A stretch of 64,000 nucleotides of DNA from Prorocentrum cordatum (GCA_963575745.1 CAUYUJ010015516.1:812325-876324), one strand, 5' to 3'. Positions 31,684-42,950 are shown, numbered from the stretch's first letter. The notes: generated by a model from the sequence alone, not told the origin. Made by a program: numbers and translations.

Positions 31684-33380
31684 CTGCTGCCCCCTTCACC
31701 TCTCTGGCGGGCAGTCTCATGGGGTGGCTTCCAGGCCACTCACAGAGACAACGGCCTCACCGTGAGTTCGGGGCCGCGGGGCGCCCCCTCAACAGCGGCC
31801 CGCGCCCCTGCTTTTGTTTGCTTGGTTTCGTTTCCAGTTTGGCTCTAGCACGCGCGCGCAGTTGGTTCAAATGGCCCCCGCGGCGCCTCCTCGGAAAAAA
31901 AGGTGTCTCCTTTGGGCGAGTGGCTGGACAAACACGGCGGCGGCGGCCGCGGGCGCGCAGACGGCGCGGGCGACAAGAAATTGCAGCGAGCTGTTGAAGC
32001 CTTCAAGGACGCGAGGAATGCACAAGGGTTGAGGGCTCGGAAGAACGCGGGCAAAGCGGGCCACGTGCTGTTTGCTGTTTTTCGCCACGTGTTTTTGCCT
32101 CTCGGCTTTGGTCATGCTGACGGGTTTCCTTTGCTTCTGGCGTGGCATGCCGCGCGCCGCTCCCGCCCCGAAGCTTGCCCTGGCGAAGATGAGTGGCAGC
32201 TCCAGACAGTATCGGGCGATCCGCGCTGCATGACTGTGTCGCGGCACAAGCAGATGGGCGGCGCCATCAACCCCCTAGGGAAATTTCGGGAGGGCGAGGA
32301 CGACCGCCGTTTGGAGGAAGTTGCGTCCGCAGTGCAATTGCACCCCGTGCATAAGGATTTGCACGGGTCCGACCCATAGGTTTCAAGGCTTTCATCATTG
32401 TACGCTGGGCACGCTGGGAAGCGTGAGCGTGGTGTTGTGGTCGCGAACTTTCTTTTCATCCTGAGCGGGCGGAGTTGGTTAGTCTTATGGTTTTGCGGAC
32501 GGAACCCAGATTTCCTGATAGAGACAGACGCTGACTTTATGTATTTGCAACGCGTTCTTGTGAATTCTCCGCAGTATCCATACCTCGGGGCGAAGCATAC
32601 TGTCGACGCTAATGCGTGGTCGGTTTTCTCTGCGTACACTGCTTTCTTGAACCCGTACATATCAGGCGACCGTCGCGCGATCAGGTTTCTTTTGGAAGCG
32701 CGCACTCTGGTCGGAACCGAAGTTGCATTGCACAAGAACTTCGTCACCCTTGGGGGTGATTTGGGCTTCACTCATGCCGTTGAGTATTTGCACATCATCG
32801 ACAAGGGACACCACCTCATGGCTTGGACGAGGCAAGACTGGGAGACTGTGCCTGCTCGACTCATCAGGGACGGCCCAAACGCCCAGGTTTTCCAGAGGTG
32901 GGGGCGCGGGAAACTTGGTCAGCCCATTCCCATTTCCAGACGGGAGGCCGTTGTAGTTTGGTTGTGGGAGGCCCATTTCCCTAGTTCCAATCGGTTTTGC
33001 CAGGGCCAGGGCGGTTGCCTAGTTGGCCGCGGGCGGCTCCACTGCGCGCGCATCGGCTTTTGAACGCGCGCCCCGGTTCAACCAGGTGCATGATGTTAGT
33101 CGAGGGAAACGGGGAGGGGCGACCAAGTTTTACGCGTCACAGGTGTGCTGGCGCATCGCGGGGGGATGTTCTGACCGCCACGCGAGCCGCACTCCCTTTG
33201 GAAACCGTCTGGGCCAGGGGGAGTGGAGGTAGCGCTTTCGAGCTGCGGACGGTCGCGTTCCCTCGGTGGAATGCGGCTGATTTGCAGCAGACTGAATGCA
33301 AGGCGGCCCAGGTCTTGTACCAGGGGACCGACTATGTCATTGATGCGCCGTGGAATATTTTTGTCGTTGATTTTACATAG
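31684..33380 (+). CDS. Multi-exon gene of unknown function (model)
   Basis: Five exons join into about 462 codons when four GT-AG introns are removed: 31684-31761, 31849-32331, 32380-32949, 33023-33142 and 33243-33380 (TAG). Intron 1 has a consensus donor (GTGAGT) and a pyrimidine-rich 3' end. Intron 2 (48 nt) is proposed because the frame is otherwise continuous across one TAG at 32377; a nonsense mutation is the alternative. Introns 3 (73 nt) and 4 (100 nt) bridge true frame changes. Readable parts: GEWLDKH, KLQRAVEAFKDARNAQGL, DFLIETDADFMYLQRVLVNS, NFVTLGGDLGFTHAVEYLHI, and the C-terminal GTDYVIDAPWNIFVVDFT. The 5' end is open after an in-frame TGA, so the first exon is missing. I recognise no family and see no signal peptide. 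Confidence 0.55.
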
Positions 33381-33548
33381 ATGAACAAAGCAGTCCTTCA
33401 ATGATTTGGCGCCCCCCCCAAAGTCAGCGGCAAATCGATTGTGTAGTCGAGCCCGTGCGTCCAAAACCGGGGCAAGGACATGCAACTTGTCCTTAGGTGC
33501 CCTTGGCCCTTTGCCTCTGCGGCCCATGCTTCGCTGTTATCACTGGCT
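33381..33548. other. Short 3' flank, nothing seen
   Basis: Non-repetitive spacer between the gene model and the GGA field. Confidence 0.4.
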
Positions 33549-34370
33549 TGAATGGAGGAGGAGGAGGGCGAGGAGGAAGAGGAGGAGACGAAAGAGGGAG
33601 ATGAATGGATTGCAGAGGGACGGGGGAGGGGGACGGAGGAGTAGGAAGAGGAGGAAGACGCGGAGGATGAAGAGAAGGAGGAGGATATGGAGGGAGGTGG
33701 AGAGGGTGGCGGGAAGCAGGAGGGCGATGAGAAGGAGGGCAGGGAGGATAAAAGGAAAAAGGTGAAAGGAAGAGGGAAACGGAGAGGGAGAGGGAACGAG
33801 AGGAGAGGAGGACGAGGGCGAGGAGGAGAAGGGGAAAGAGAGAAGGGAGGGGGAGGGAGAGCGAGAGGGAAAGGGAGAGGGAGAGGGAGAGGGAGGAGGA
33901 GGAGGAGGGGGAGGAGGAGGAGGAGGAGGAGGAGGAGGAGGAGGAGGAGGAGGAGGAGGGCAACAAGGAAAGGGCAGGATGGAAGCCGAGAGGAGGAGAT
34001 GGTAGGAGGAGGAGACAAGGGGGGAGTAGGATGAGGGGGAGAGAGAAGGAAGGACGACCATAGGATAAGGAGAAAGAGGGAAGGAGGATGCGCAGGGGAG
34101 GAAGGGAAGGAGGAGGAGGAGGGAAGAGGAGGAGGGGGGTGAGGATAGGAGGAGGAGAAGGAGAAGAAGGAAAGGAGGAGGGGGAGGGGAGGGCGTCGCT
34201 TCGTTTCGCTCCATTGGGGCACCTGCGCGCGAGGGCGAGACGGGATGGGGGGGAGGACGAAGAGGAGGACGACGACGATGACGACGAGGAGAGGAAAGAT
34301 GGGACGGAAGAAATGGGGAGGGATGAGGAGGACGGGGGCGGCGAGACGTTGGAGGATGAGGAGGAGAATC
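33549..34370. repeat. GGA/GA polypurine field
   Basis: About 800 bp of almost all-purine plus strand (GGAGGA, GGGAGA and AGGAAGA words) with a short GC-rich break at 34190-34235. Confidence 0.95.
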
Positions 34371-34494
34371 CCACCAGCCCTCTGGGCGAAGGTGGTTTAG
34401 GGAGTTTACTCCTCCATCTTCCTGCGCTTTCCCCTTCAGATCGCGGAGGGGTTCACCCCTTCCCTAACCTCCCCTGGACCTGGACGGGCCTAGT
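34371..34494. other. Spacer, nothing seen
   Basis: Non-repetitive; no frame supported. Confidence 0.4.
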
Positions 34495-35330
34495 CGCGAG
34501 CGGTCAGAGTGTCCAAGATGGCCCAGGATGGCTCCATGAGCGCCTCGGATAGTCCAAGATGACTTCCAAGATGGCTCAAGATAGCCTCAGATGCCGCAAG
34601 ATGGCTCCGAAGATGCTCCAAGACGCTATCAGAACGCTCCAAGACAGCTCCAAGAGGCCAATTATCTCCCCAAGGAGGCCCCCCAAGAAGCCACAATCCT
34701 TCAAAAACCTAAGGAAAGCCAATGATTTTCTGCTTCTCGCCTTTTCGCTTCCGATGGCCATCTAGGCCCTCACCTGGCTCCCAGGAGCCGCAGGAGGCCC
34801 CAAGAGGGCCCTAAGAGGGCCCAGACGGCCCCAATAAGAGGCCCAAGCGCGCTCCAGGAGCGCCCCAAGAGGGGGTCCAGGCGGCTATTTTGGAGCTCCG
34901 CGGGGTTAGGGTTAATTAGGGAACCCCCCTTCTTTTGATCGATCGTTTCCACGCTGCCCCAAAGGTCGCCCAGGAGGCCCCCCCAAGGCGCCAAGATGGC
35001 CCCAAGAGGCTCCAAGAGGCCCCCAAGAGGGCCAAGCGGCCAAAGAGGCTCCAAGAGGCTCCCAGGTAGGTTCCAGAGGCTCCAGGGGAGGGGGGGGGGG
35101 GGGGGAGGTGGGGCTCCAAAAGAGGCCGCCATGACGCTCCAGAGACCCCAAGAGGCCTTCAACAGGCCACCAAGAGCCCCAAGGGGTCCCCATGGGTCTC
35201 GAGAGGCCCCCCCGAAGCACACAAGACGCCCAAGAGCCCCCATTGACCGCCAAGAGACCCCAAAGGCGCCCAAAGAGGCTTCCAAAAGGCTTCCAAAGGG
35301 GCGTCCGAACGGCATTCAACCATCCACCCA
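34495..35330. repeat. CCAAGATGGC / CCAAGAGGCCC degenerate array
   Basis: Drifting 9-12-bp units: CCAAGATGGCT at 34510-34660, CCCCAAGAGGC at 34790-35300. Interrupted by a G-run at 35080-35106 and by GGGGTTAGGGTTAATTAGGG at 34903. Minus frames repeat Leu/Gly/Ser/Trp and are not genes. Confidence 0.9.
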
Positions 35331-35555
35331 GCGTCATCATTCTCCTCATCCCTCCTTCGCTCGGTTCTTCGCCACCCCCCCATATATCCATCTGGCCTCC
35401 TCTGCCGCCTCATCTTTTGCACGGATCGGCTGTCCCTCTCGCTGCCCCCCCACTTCCCTGATCTCTTCAACTTGCCTGGACATAGTTTCTGGATGGGCTG
35501 GTGGGGATGCGCGAAGCGTCAAGAATTGAGGATGAGCGGGGCAGAGAGTGGAACG
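35331..35555. other. Spacer, nothing seen
   Basis: C/T-rich then mixed sequence. No supported frame. Confidence 0.4.
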
Positions 35556-36372
35556 GGGATGGAGGAGAGGAGAAGGCGGAGGAGGATGGGGGGCAGGCGG
35601 AGAAGAGGAGACGGAAGAAGAGAAGGAGCTGGAGGAGGAGGGGAAGGAGGAGGAGGAGAGGCAAGAGGACATGGGAGGGAAAAGGAGGAGGAGGCGGAAG
35701 AAGAAGAAGAATGAGAAGAAGAAGGGGACGCGAAGGACGATGAGGAAGTGAAAGGGGATGGGGGGGACCAAGAAGAGGAAGGGGGGGACGCTGGAAGAGG
35801 ACGGGTCGGAGGGGGGAGGAGGAGTAGGAGGAGGAGGAGGAGGAGGAGGAAGCTATCGAAACACAAATACGTGGAAGAGGAAGACGGAAGAGGGCGAAGG
35901 GACAGGGGACGAGGGGGGGCAGGAGGAGCAGGATGAGAAGGAGGAGAAGGAGGAGGAATGAGGAGGAGGAGGAGGAGGATAAGGAGGATGAGATGAGCGA
36001 GGAGGAGAAGGAAGAGGAGGCGGATGAGGATGAGGAGGGGAGGTGGTGGGGGAGGGGGCGGAGGGGGCGGAGGGAGAAGGAGGAGGAGGAGAAGGAGGAG
36101 GAGGAGGAGGAGGAGGAGAAGATGAGTTTGAAGGGGACGGGAACAGGGAGTAGGAAAATAAAGAAGAGGAGGACGAGGAGGAGAAGGAGGGAGGAGGGGG
36201 GCGAGCAGGGAGGAGGAGGAGGACATGACAGGGAAGGAAGCCGTGGACTGGGAGGCGGAGGAGGAAGAGGAGGAGGAGGAGGAGGAAGAGGAGGATGCAG
36301 CAGGAACACGAAAGAACCGCAGGAGGGGAGGAGCGGGAGGAAAAGGAGGGGGATGAGGAGGAGGAGGAGCAG
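35556..36372. repeat. GGA/GAA polypurine field
   Basis: About 800 bp of purine-rich plus strand, again open in all plus frames as charged low-complexity. Confidence 0.95.
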
Positions 36373-37389
36373 CAATGTTTTATTTCTCCGGAGACAGCCG
36401 AATCACCAACACTCACAACAGCAGGATTGCGCCACCACGTGCAAATGAAGAATGCCAAGGTACCAAACCTGCAAGAGCGACCAGGAGGAAGGCAAACGGC
36501 GGAGAAACAGACGCAATCAAAAAAAAAAGCAGCGTGGCCACAACAACTCGGCCGACCCACCGTCGGACGCTTTGAACCCCAGCCCGCGCCAGGAGGAAGC
36601 AAAACACGCGCCAAAACAACGAGGCGGCACAGGAGGGAGGAAGCGAGAGACGCGCGCGCGACCCCAGTCAGCGCAGGGCGAAAAACAGCGCAGGCATACC
36701 TGAGTGGGAAGAGGAGGAGGAGGACGAAGAGTAGATATCCTCCTCCTGCCCTTGCTCCTTCTCCTGCTCCTCCTCCTCCCCCTTCTGTTCGTCCCCGTCC
36801 TCAATATCCTCTTCTTCACCCATCCAGTCACCCGCGTCGTCCACCTCCTCATCATCTACTCCTCCTCCTTCCTCTTCCTCCTCCTCCTCTTCCTCTTCCT
36901 CCTCCTCCTCCTCCTCCTCCTCCTCCTCCTCCTCCTCCTCCTCCCCCTCCTCCTTCTCTTACATATTATAATTCCCCCCCCCGCCCGCTTCCTTCTCCTA
37001 TTCCCCCTCCGTCTCCCCAACCTGCCATGCCCAATTCTTCCTGCTCTTCTCCTCATCCCCCTTTTCCTTCCCCCCTCCTCGTCCTCCTCCCCGTCCTCCT
37101 CCCCACCCTCCCCTTCCTCGCCGTCCTCCTATTTTTCGTCCATCACCCTCCTCATGCTCCTCTTGGTGTTCCTCCGCCTCCTCCTTGTCCCCGTCCGTCT
37201 TTCATGTCCTCTTCCTTCCCCTTTTCCTCCTTTTCCTTCTCATTATCCGCGTCTTCCTCCTCCTCCTCTCTTCGTCCTGACGGAGCGCATAATATGTTGC
37301 CTGTCATGTCGTTTGCTGCCGTTTGCTGCCATTTGCTCCGCCCGGGACGAACGACCATTTGAAAATAGGCTCCCATGAGTTGCAATCTA
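36373..37389. other. Unassigned segment then CCT tract
   Basis: 36373-36710 is mixed sequence (AAGAACGC/GCAAAC words) without a convincing gene. 36710-37270 is CTCCTC polypyrimidine. 37270-37389 is a spacer with a GTTTGCTGCC direct repeat. Confidence 0.5.
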
Positions 37390-37860
37390 AGGCGGCCGAG
37401 GCCAATGCCGAATCGGATCGGATCACGACGGCCGAGGTCGATGCCGAATCGGATCGGATCGCGACGGCCGAAATCGATGCCGAATCGGATCGATCAGACC
37501 GAGATCGACGACTCAGCACGGGGAAAGCGGGTCCTGTGGGAGGCGGGTCCTGGACCCTGGGGCATTCACCCAAGACGAATTCTTTATCCTGAGTCGTTGT
37601 CTGATGGTCCCCAGGGCCCGTGGAAGGCCCCGAGAGGCCGAGAACGGGGAAAAAGCTCAGGACCCGTTTCACTCAGAATCCGTTTCCCCCATGCTAAGTC
37701 ATCGATCCTGGCCCCATCGATCCGATTCGGCAGCGATCTCGGCCGTCGCGATCCGGTCCGATTCGGCATCGGCTCCAGCCGTCGCGATCCAACTCGACTC
37801 GGCGGCGATCTCGGCCGACACGGTCAAATCCGACTCGGCATCGACTTCGGGGGCCCGTCG
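37390..37860. repeat. Large imperfect inverted repeat of a 36-bp minisatellite
   Basis: The left arm 37390-37560 has three units of GCCGAGATCGATGCCGAATC/GGATCGGATCGCGACG, then CGACTCAGCACGGGGAAAGC/GGGTCC. The right arm 37640-37860 carries the same order as reverse complement (GGACCCGTTTC, CCCCATGCTAAGTCATCGAT, then GATCTCGGCCGTCGCGATCC units). The loop holds an inverted copy of the AACGACTCAGGATAAAG motif. Confidence 0.75.
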
Positions 37861-37879
37861 GGGCGCGAGGCCTCTGGGT

Positions 37880-38080
37880 GGAGCTCTTCCTGGGGGCCTC
37901 GAGCCTCGAGCCTCTCGAGCCTCGATCCTCGCTCCTCGAGCGTCGATCCTCGAGCCTCGATCCTCGGGCTTCGATCCTCGAGATCCCCCCTGAAGAGTGC
38001 CGAAGCGCATCGCTCGGGCCGCCCTCCTCCTCCTCCTCCTCCTCCTCCTCCTCCTCCTCCTCCTCCTCCTCCTCCTGCTG
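37880..38080. repeat. CTCGAGCCTCGATC array and (CTC)n
   Basis: 37890-37990 is a short-period CCTCGATCCTCGAG repeat rich in CTCGAG. 38020-38075 is (CTC)n. Confidence 0.9.
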
Positions 38081-38498
38081 GCGGCCCGCCTCGCGCAGCG
38101 CGGGCCGGCACGCCCGCGGGGAAAGCACGGCGGGCGGGGCGGGGCGGCGCGCCCTCCCAGAGCGCCAGGAAGTCCCGCCGGGCGGCGCGGGCGGCCACCC
38201 AGCCGAGCGCTGCGGGGCGGTGGGGGGCAGAGGTCGTCGGCGTCGCGACTATTAGAGTCAGCCCGTAGCATAAGGGTGCGAGCATTTCTGGGGTTGTCTT
38301 CGGGGGCAACGATGCAGGGGGGAACAGGCACAGGGGGGGACGCATCGACCCCAACTCGCCCACTGATCGCAGATAGGGGTCCGCCAGCCCCACCTCGCCC
38401 AGGCACGTGGGGACTTGCTATCGGGGGCCTATCGCCGATCTATCGGCGATGTATCGCCGATTCCAGGTCGAAGTTCCCCCCCTATGCCAGCCCCGCCC
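38081..38498. other. No gene seen
   Basis: GC-rich, frames on both strands but none credible. Near 38430-38460 there is a short ATCGGCGATGTATCGCCGAT palindrome. Confidence 0.4.
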
Positions 38499-38673
38499 TA
38501 CAGTCAACCCGTATCATAAGGATGCGCGGTGAGGATGCAAAGGCCCAGGAGGGCCAAGCTGACGTTTCTCGAACGAGGCTGGCCAGCGAAAGTCGCCAAG
38601 GATGGGCCGAGGAGTCGAGGATGCAGAGGTACCCTCGGAAGGTTGCCCATCCTTACTGTGACGGTTGACTGTA
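38499..38673. mobile_element. MITE with TA-CAGTCAACC ends, copy 2
   Basis: A 175-bp element bounded by TACAGTCAACC and GGTTGACTGTA, with ATAAGGATG and CATCCTTACT continuing the inverted repeat inward. The interior shares CTGGCCAGCGAAAGTCGCCA and GAGTCGAGGATGCAGAGGTA with copy 1 at 12471-12646. No transposase. Confidence 0.85.
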
Positions 38674-39145
38674 GAAGATGGAGTACCATGTGGGACCTGT
38701 ACCACAGCGAACTCGCAATAACGAACTACGACATGATCCTGACATTGAACATGATCGACCCACGAACCAGGAAAGGAATATAGACATGTAAGACATGGCA
38801 ACGTTTCAAAGACACCTGACTGGGCGACGGGCAAATACGATGCTGAGTGTATCGATCTTGATGTACTGTGCCGAGGTCTGTGCTGTGCAGCGCCGTGCTG
38901 AATTGCGATGTGGCATGCCTCGATTGTGCTCTATAGCGTTGTGGATCGAGTCCTCCTTTGCATCCGAGTCCTGACCGAACTGATCTGGATCTTAAGCTCG
39001 AGCTGCCTGAACACATAGTAGCTGCCCCAGAACTAATTGACAGGGGAACATGCCAGGAGGACGCGCCAGGCGACGTGCCAAGGGACGTGCCACGGGGACG
39101 CACCGCGAAGCGCTACGGAACGTGCCAATGGATGTGCCACGGGAC
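38674..39145. repeat. ~420-bp dispersed unit, truncated single copy
   Basis: Lead-in at 38750 (ATGATCGACCCACGAACCAG), unit from 38838. The unit is cut at about 39145 in its GACGTGCC mini-array and joins directly to a 42-bp array (GGGACGCGCTCCCAGGGCC). Confidence 0.85.
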
Positions 39146-39500
39146 GCGCTCCCAGGGCCACGATCCCTCGCAAATTACATTGGGGTCGCGCTCCCAGGGC
39201 CCCGACCCCTTGTAAATTACTCTGCGTCCGCGCTCCCAGGGCCACATCCCTTGTAAATTACGCTGCGTCCGACCCCCCAGGGCACCGATCCCTCGTACTT
39301 TACGCTGCGCCCGCGCTCCAAGGTCTACGATCCCTCGTAAATTACATTGCGTCCGAGCTCCCAAGGCCCCGACCCCTTGTAAATTACGCTGCGCCCGCGC
39401 TCCGAGGGCCACGATCCCTCGCAAATTACGCGTGGTCCGCGCTCCAAACGCCACGATCCCTCGTAGATTACGCCGCGTCCGCGCTTCTGGGGCTTGCTGG
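39146..39500. repeat. 42-bp array, copy 3
   Basis: About eight units of the 42-bp repeat, closely matching the second half of 21364-21880. Confidence 0.9.
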
Positions 39501-40140
39501 GGCGCCCAGGTCCCTCAAGTTTTGCAAAACAAGCGTTTCGCTCGAGACATCCTCGATGTTTGGCGCGGGGGGCGCGCCATCCTCGAGCGGGCACGCAAAA
39601 AGTCAACATGTTCACATCTGTTGTGTCGCGGTGGGGGCTCCAGACCTCGGTTTTTTTCAACGATTCTGCTACAAATGGCCCGCACCCTTTTCTCACAAAG
39701 GAAAACGGTGGTCCGCGGACCTCGTTATTTATCGAGGATCCGAGGTGGGGGGTCGACTTTCCTCGAACGGGCACGCGCGAAACGTATTTTTTCACGCCGA
39801 ATTTGACTTTACCTAGTTGTTTTAATCGAGCGGAAATCCGCCGGCCTCCTTCAAGTCAAAACCGATGGTAAACCTACTAGAAGAGAGCCCTGGGCCCACG
39901 CCACTTCCGGGAAAAACCAGCGAATCGGTCGAGACATCCTCGAAATTACTGCGCGCGGGACGCGGCACGCACGAGACATCCTCGGGCCGAGAACCGACGG
40001 CAACGTCCGAAAACCCCTCACCCCTGGGATTCGACGTTACGAAAAAATGCAGCAACAAAGCAAGTCACGACAGGAGCGTAAGCCCTATCTTCCTGCTCCG
40101 ATCTTGTTCAAAACGGATCGATATGTAAAAACCCTTGGGC
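39501..40140. repeat. Spacer modules
   Basis: Duplicate of 21886-22340 to about 39800, then CGCCGGCCTCCTTCAAG, AAAGAGAGCCCTGGGCCCAC and two CGAGACATCCTCG modules. 39990-40140 is mixed sequence with no gene. Confidence 0.75.
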
Positions 40141-40552
40141 AAGATAACCGCGCAAAAACGCCTGGTGTGGAAAAAATGCAACGCCCAGATCGCAAGCTCT
40201 ACAAAACCAAAAGAACCCTGATCCAGAACATGGACAGTACACTCGAAATCTTACAAACTTACGGGGGATTCTCACCACCACCACCCCCGCCCCCGAAATA
40301 AATGTTGGTTTGAGCGTGGGTGATGATTTTGGGGTTCGAGTAGTTCTATCCACTCAAAACCCCTACATTGCCGCACGCTCAATATTAGTTTGTGGGATCC
40401 TGGGGGGCATCTTGCGCCGCAAAGATCACAGTTATTGTCCACGTAAGGGCCCCCAAACGCTGCCCCTGATCTGACTCGACTCAGTTTCGGTCGCCTGCTT
40501 GTTGGGATCAGACTTCTGGAGGCCAGAATCAAGGAAGGGCAAAACAAGAAAA
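40141..40552. other. Unassigned, with a GGCGTTTTCGCCC-family repeat
   Basis: On the minus strand 40150-40235 reads GCGATCTGGGCGTTGCATTT then TTTCCACACCAGGCGTTTTT, a family also at 44955, 52888 and, inverted, 54870. The rest is unremarkable. Confidence 0.5.
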
Positions 40553-41245
40553 CATGATCGACCCACGAACCCGGAAAGGCATATAGAAATGTAACGCATA
40601 GCAACGTTTCCAAAGACACCTGATTGATGCACCCACAAGTGCAATGCTCAGAGTATCGATCTTGATGTACCCTGCCGAGAGCTGTACAGTGCTGCGCCGT
40701 GCTGGATTGCGATGCGCCGTGCCGCGATTGTGCTCTATAGCGTTGTGGATCGAGTCCTCCTTTGCATCCGAGTCCTGACCGAACTGATCTGGATCTTAAG
40801 CTCGAGCTGCCTGAAAACATAGTAGCTGCCCCAGAACTAATTGACAGGGGGACATGCCAGGAGGACGCGCCGCGGAACGTCTCAAGGGACGCGCCAAGCG
40901 ACGTGCCAGGGGACGTGCCATGGGGTCGCATCGCGGGACGTGCCAAGGGGACGCGCTACGGAACGTGCCCATGGATGTGCCACGGGATGTGCCAGGGGAC
41001 GCGCCACGCGACGTGCCAGGGGGATTCGCCAAGGGACGCCCCACGGAACATGCCAAGGAACGTGCCAGGATGCAATGCTGAGTGTATCGATCTTAATGTA
41101 CCGCGCCGAAGTCTGTGCTGTGATGCGCCGTGCTGAATTGCGATGCGCCGTGCCGCGGTTGTACTATATAGCGTTGTGGATCGAGTCCTCCTGTGCATCC
41201 GAGTCCTGACCGAACTGATCTGGATCTTAAGCTCGAGCTGCCTGA
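40553..41245. repeat. ~420-bp dispersed unit, tandem pair 3, cut by gap
   Basis: Lead-in ATGATCGACCCACGAACCCG at 40554; copies 40641-41068 and 41069-41245. The second ends at GAGCTGCCTGA, where 100 N begin. Confidence 0.9.
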
Positions 41246-41345
41246 NNNNNNNNNNNNNNNNNNNNNNNNNNNNNNNNNNNNNNNNNNNNNNNNNNNNNNN
41301 NNNNNNNNNNNNNNNNNNNNNNNNNNNNNNNNNNNNNNNNNNNNN
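41246..41345. other. Assembly gap (100 N)
   Basis: Exactly 100 N, so a fixed-size scaffold gap and not a measured distance. The ~420-bp unit stops at its left edge and the 16-bp array starts at its right edge. Confidence 1.
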
Positions 41346-41690
41346 CTGGGGGGTGGTCGTGCTGGGGGGGTGGTCGTGCTGGGGGGTGGTCGTGCTGGGG
41401 CGTGGTCGTGCTGGGGCGTGGTCGTGCTGGCGTGGTCGTGCTGGGGTGTGGTCGTGCTGTGGTGAGGTCGTGCTGGGGTGTGGTCGTGCTGGGGTGTGGT
41501 CTTGCTGGGGTAGGGTCGTGCTGGGGTCGGGTCGTGCTGGGGTGTGGTCGTGCTGGGGTTTGGTCGTGGTGGGGTGGGGTCGTGCTGGGGTGGGGTCGTG
41601 TGGGGTCTGTCGTGCTTGGGTGTGGGCGTGCTGGGGTATGTCGTTGCTATAGGGAATGGTGGTCGTGAATGTTTCGGCTCGAGGACATAC
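41346..41690. repeat. 16-bp tandem array, copy 2
   Basis: About 19 units of TCGTGCTGGGGTGTGG with more length variants than at 5671-6353. The order of variants near the right end (GGTAGGG, GGTCGGG, GGTGTGG) matches 6190-6350. Confidence 0.9.
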
Positions 41691-42080
41691 CTTGCCAAAA
41701 ATTTTCCAGGAAATCGTTACAATAAAACAAAGGAATTAATGAGAACATCCTCGAAATTAATTCGCGCGGGGCGCTTTTCCGCGTCGCGGTCGGCTCTGCA
41801 AAACAAGCGTTACGCTCGAGACATCCTCGGCAAACTCTGCGGAGCAAGCGTTTCGCTCGAGACATCCTCAACACACGAAAAAGTGGCCCGCACCCTGTGA
41901 TTTATCGATCGGGATTTCAAAAACAAGCGTTTCGCTCGAGACTTCCTCAAATTTTAATTCGCCGGCATCCTTCGACCTCGTTATTTATCAGGGAAAAAAT
42001 TCGCCGGCCTCCCTCAAGTTGGCACCGGGGGACAGGTTTACCTACTAAAAGAGAACCCTGGGCCCACGCCCTTTCCGGGA
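41691..42080. repeat. Spacer modules, duplicate of 6354-6740
   Basis: CTCGAGAC modules, CACGAAAAAGTGGCCCGCAC, two CGCCGGC modules and the AAAGAGAACCCTGGGCCC phrase, in the same order as the earlier copy but with small indels. Confidence 0.85.
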
Positions 42081-42950
42081 CATGATCGATCCACGAACCC
42101 GGAAAGGAATATAGAACTGTCACACATGGCAGCGTGTTCAAAGACACCTGATTGGGTGACGGGCAAATGCAATGCTGAGTGTATCGATCTTGATGTACCC
42201 TGCCGAGGGCTGTGCTGAGCTGCGCCGTGCTGAATTGCGATGTGCCATGGCGCGACTGTGCTCTATAGCCTCGTGGATCGAGTCCTCCTTTGCATCCGAG
42301 TCCTGACCGAACTGATCTGGATCTTAAGCTCGAGCTGCCTGAACACATAGTAGCTGCCCCAGAGATAATGGACAGGGGAACATGCCAGGAGGACGCGCCG
42401 CGAAACGTCCCAAGGGATGCGCCAGGCGACGTGCCAGGGGACGTGCCATGGGGTCGCACCGCGGGACGTGCCAAAGGGACGCGCTACGGAACGTGCCAAT
42501 GGATGTGCCACGGAATGTGCCAGGGGGCGCGCCACGCGACGTGCCAAGGGGACTCGCCAAAGGACTGGCGAAATGAGGAACGAATGCCAAGGAACGAAGC
42601 CCCTTGCAATGCTGAGTGATATCGATCTTGACTAGTACCTGCGAGGGCTGTGCTGGCTGCACTACTGTCTGATTTGCGACTGGGCAATGCCGCGGTTGTG
42701 CCTCTATTAGCGTCGTGGAATCAGTCCTCCTTTTGCTATCCGAGTCCTAGACCGAACTGATCATGGATTCTTACCGCGGAGCTGCCTGAACTACATAGTA
42801 GCATGCCCCAGAGCTAATTGACAAAGGGACAATATGCCAGGAAGGACGCGCTGCGAAACGTCCCAAGGGATGCGCCAGGCGATTCGTGCCAGGGACGCGC
42901 CATGGGGGTCGCACCGCGGGGAGTGCAAGGGGAAGGCGTGCTGACGTGCT
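42081..42950. repeat. ~420-bp dispersed unit, tandem pair 4
   Basis: Lead-in at 42080; copies 42169-42607 and 42608-42945. The second copy has many single-base insertions relative to every other copy, so it is either an old copy or a stretch of poor consensus. Confidence 0.85.

Noticed and set aside
34565-34585. Leader-like word AAGATGGCTCAAG
   Set aside because: It is one unit of the local CCAAGATGGCT repeat and lacks the CCGTAGCCATTTT part of the spliced leader.
34903-34922. Telomere-like GGGGTTAGGGTTAATTAGGG
   Set aside because: Only about two and a half units inside a CCAAGAGG array; too short to claim an interstitial telomere.
33549-36372. Long charged frames (Glu/Arg/Gly) and their Ser/Leu/Pro complements
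   Set aside because: Produced by GGA polypurine tracts, with no protein-like unique segment and both strands open.
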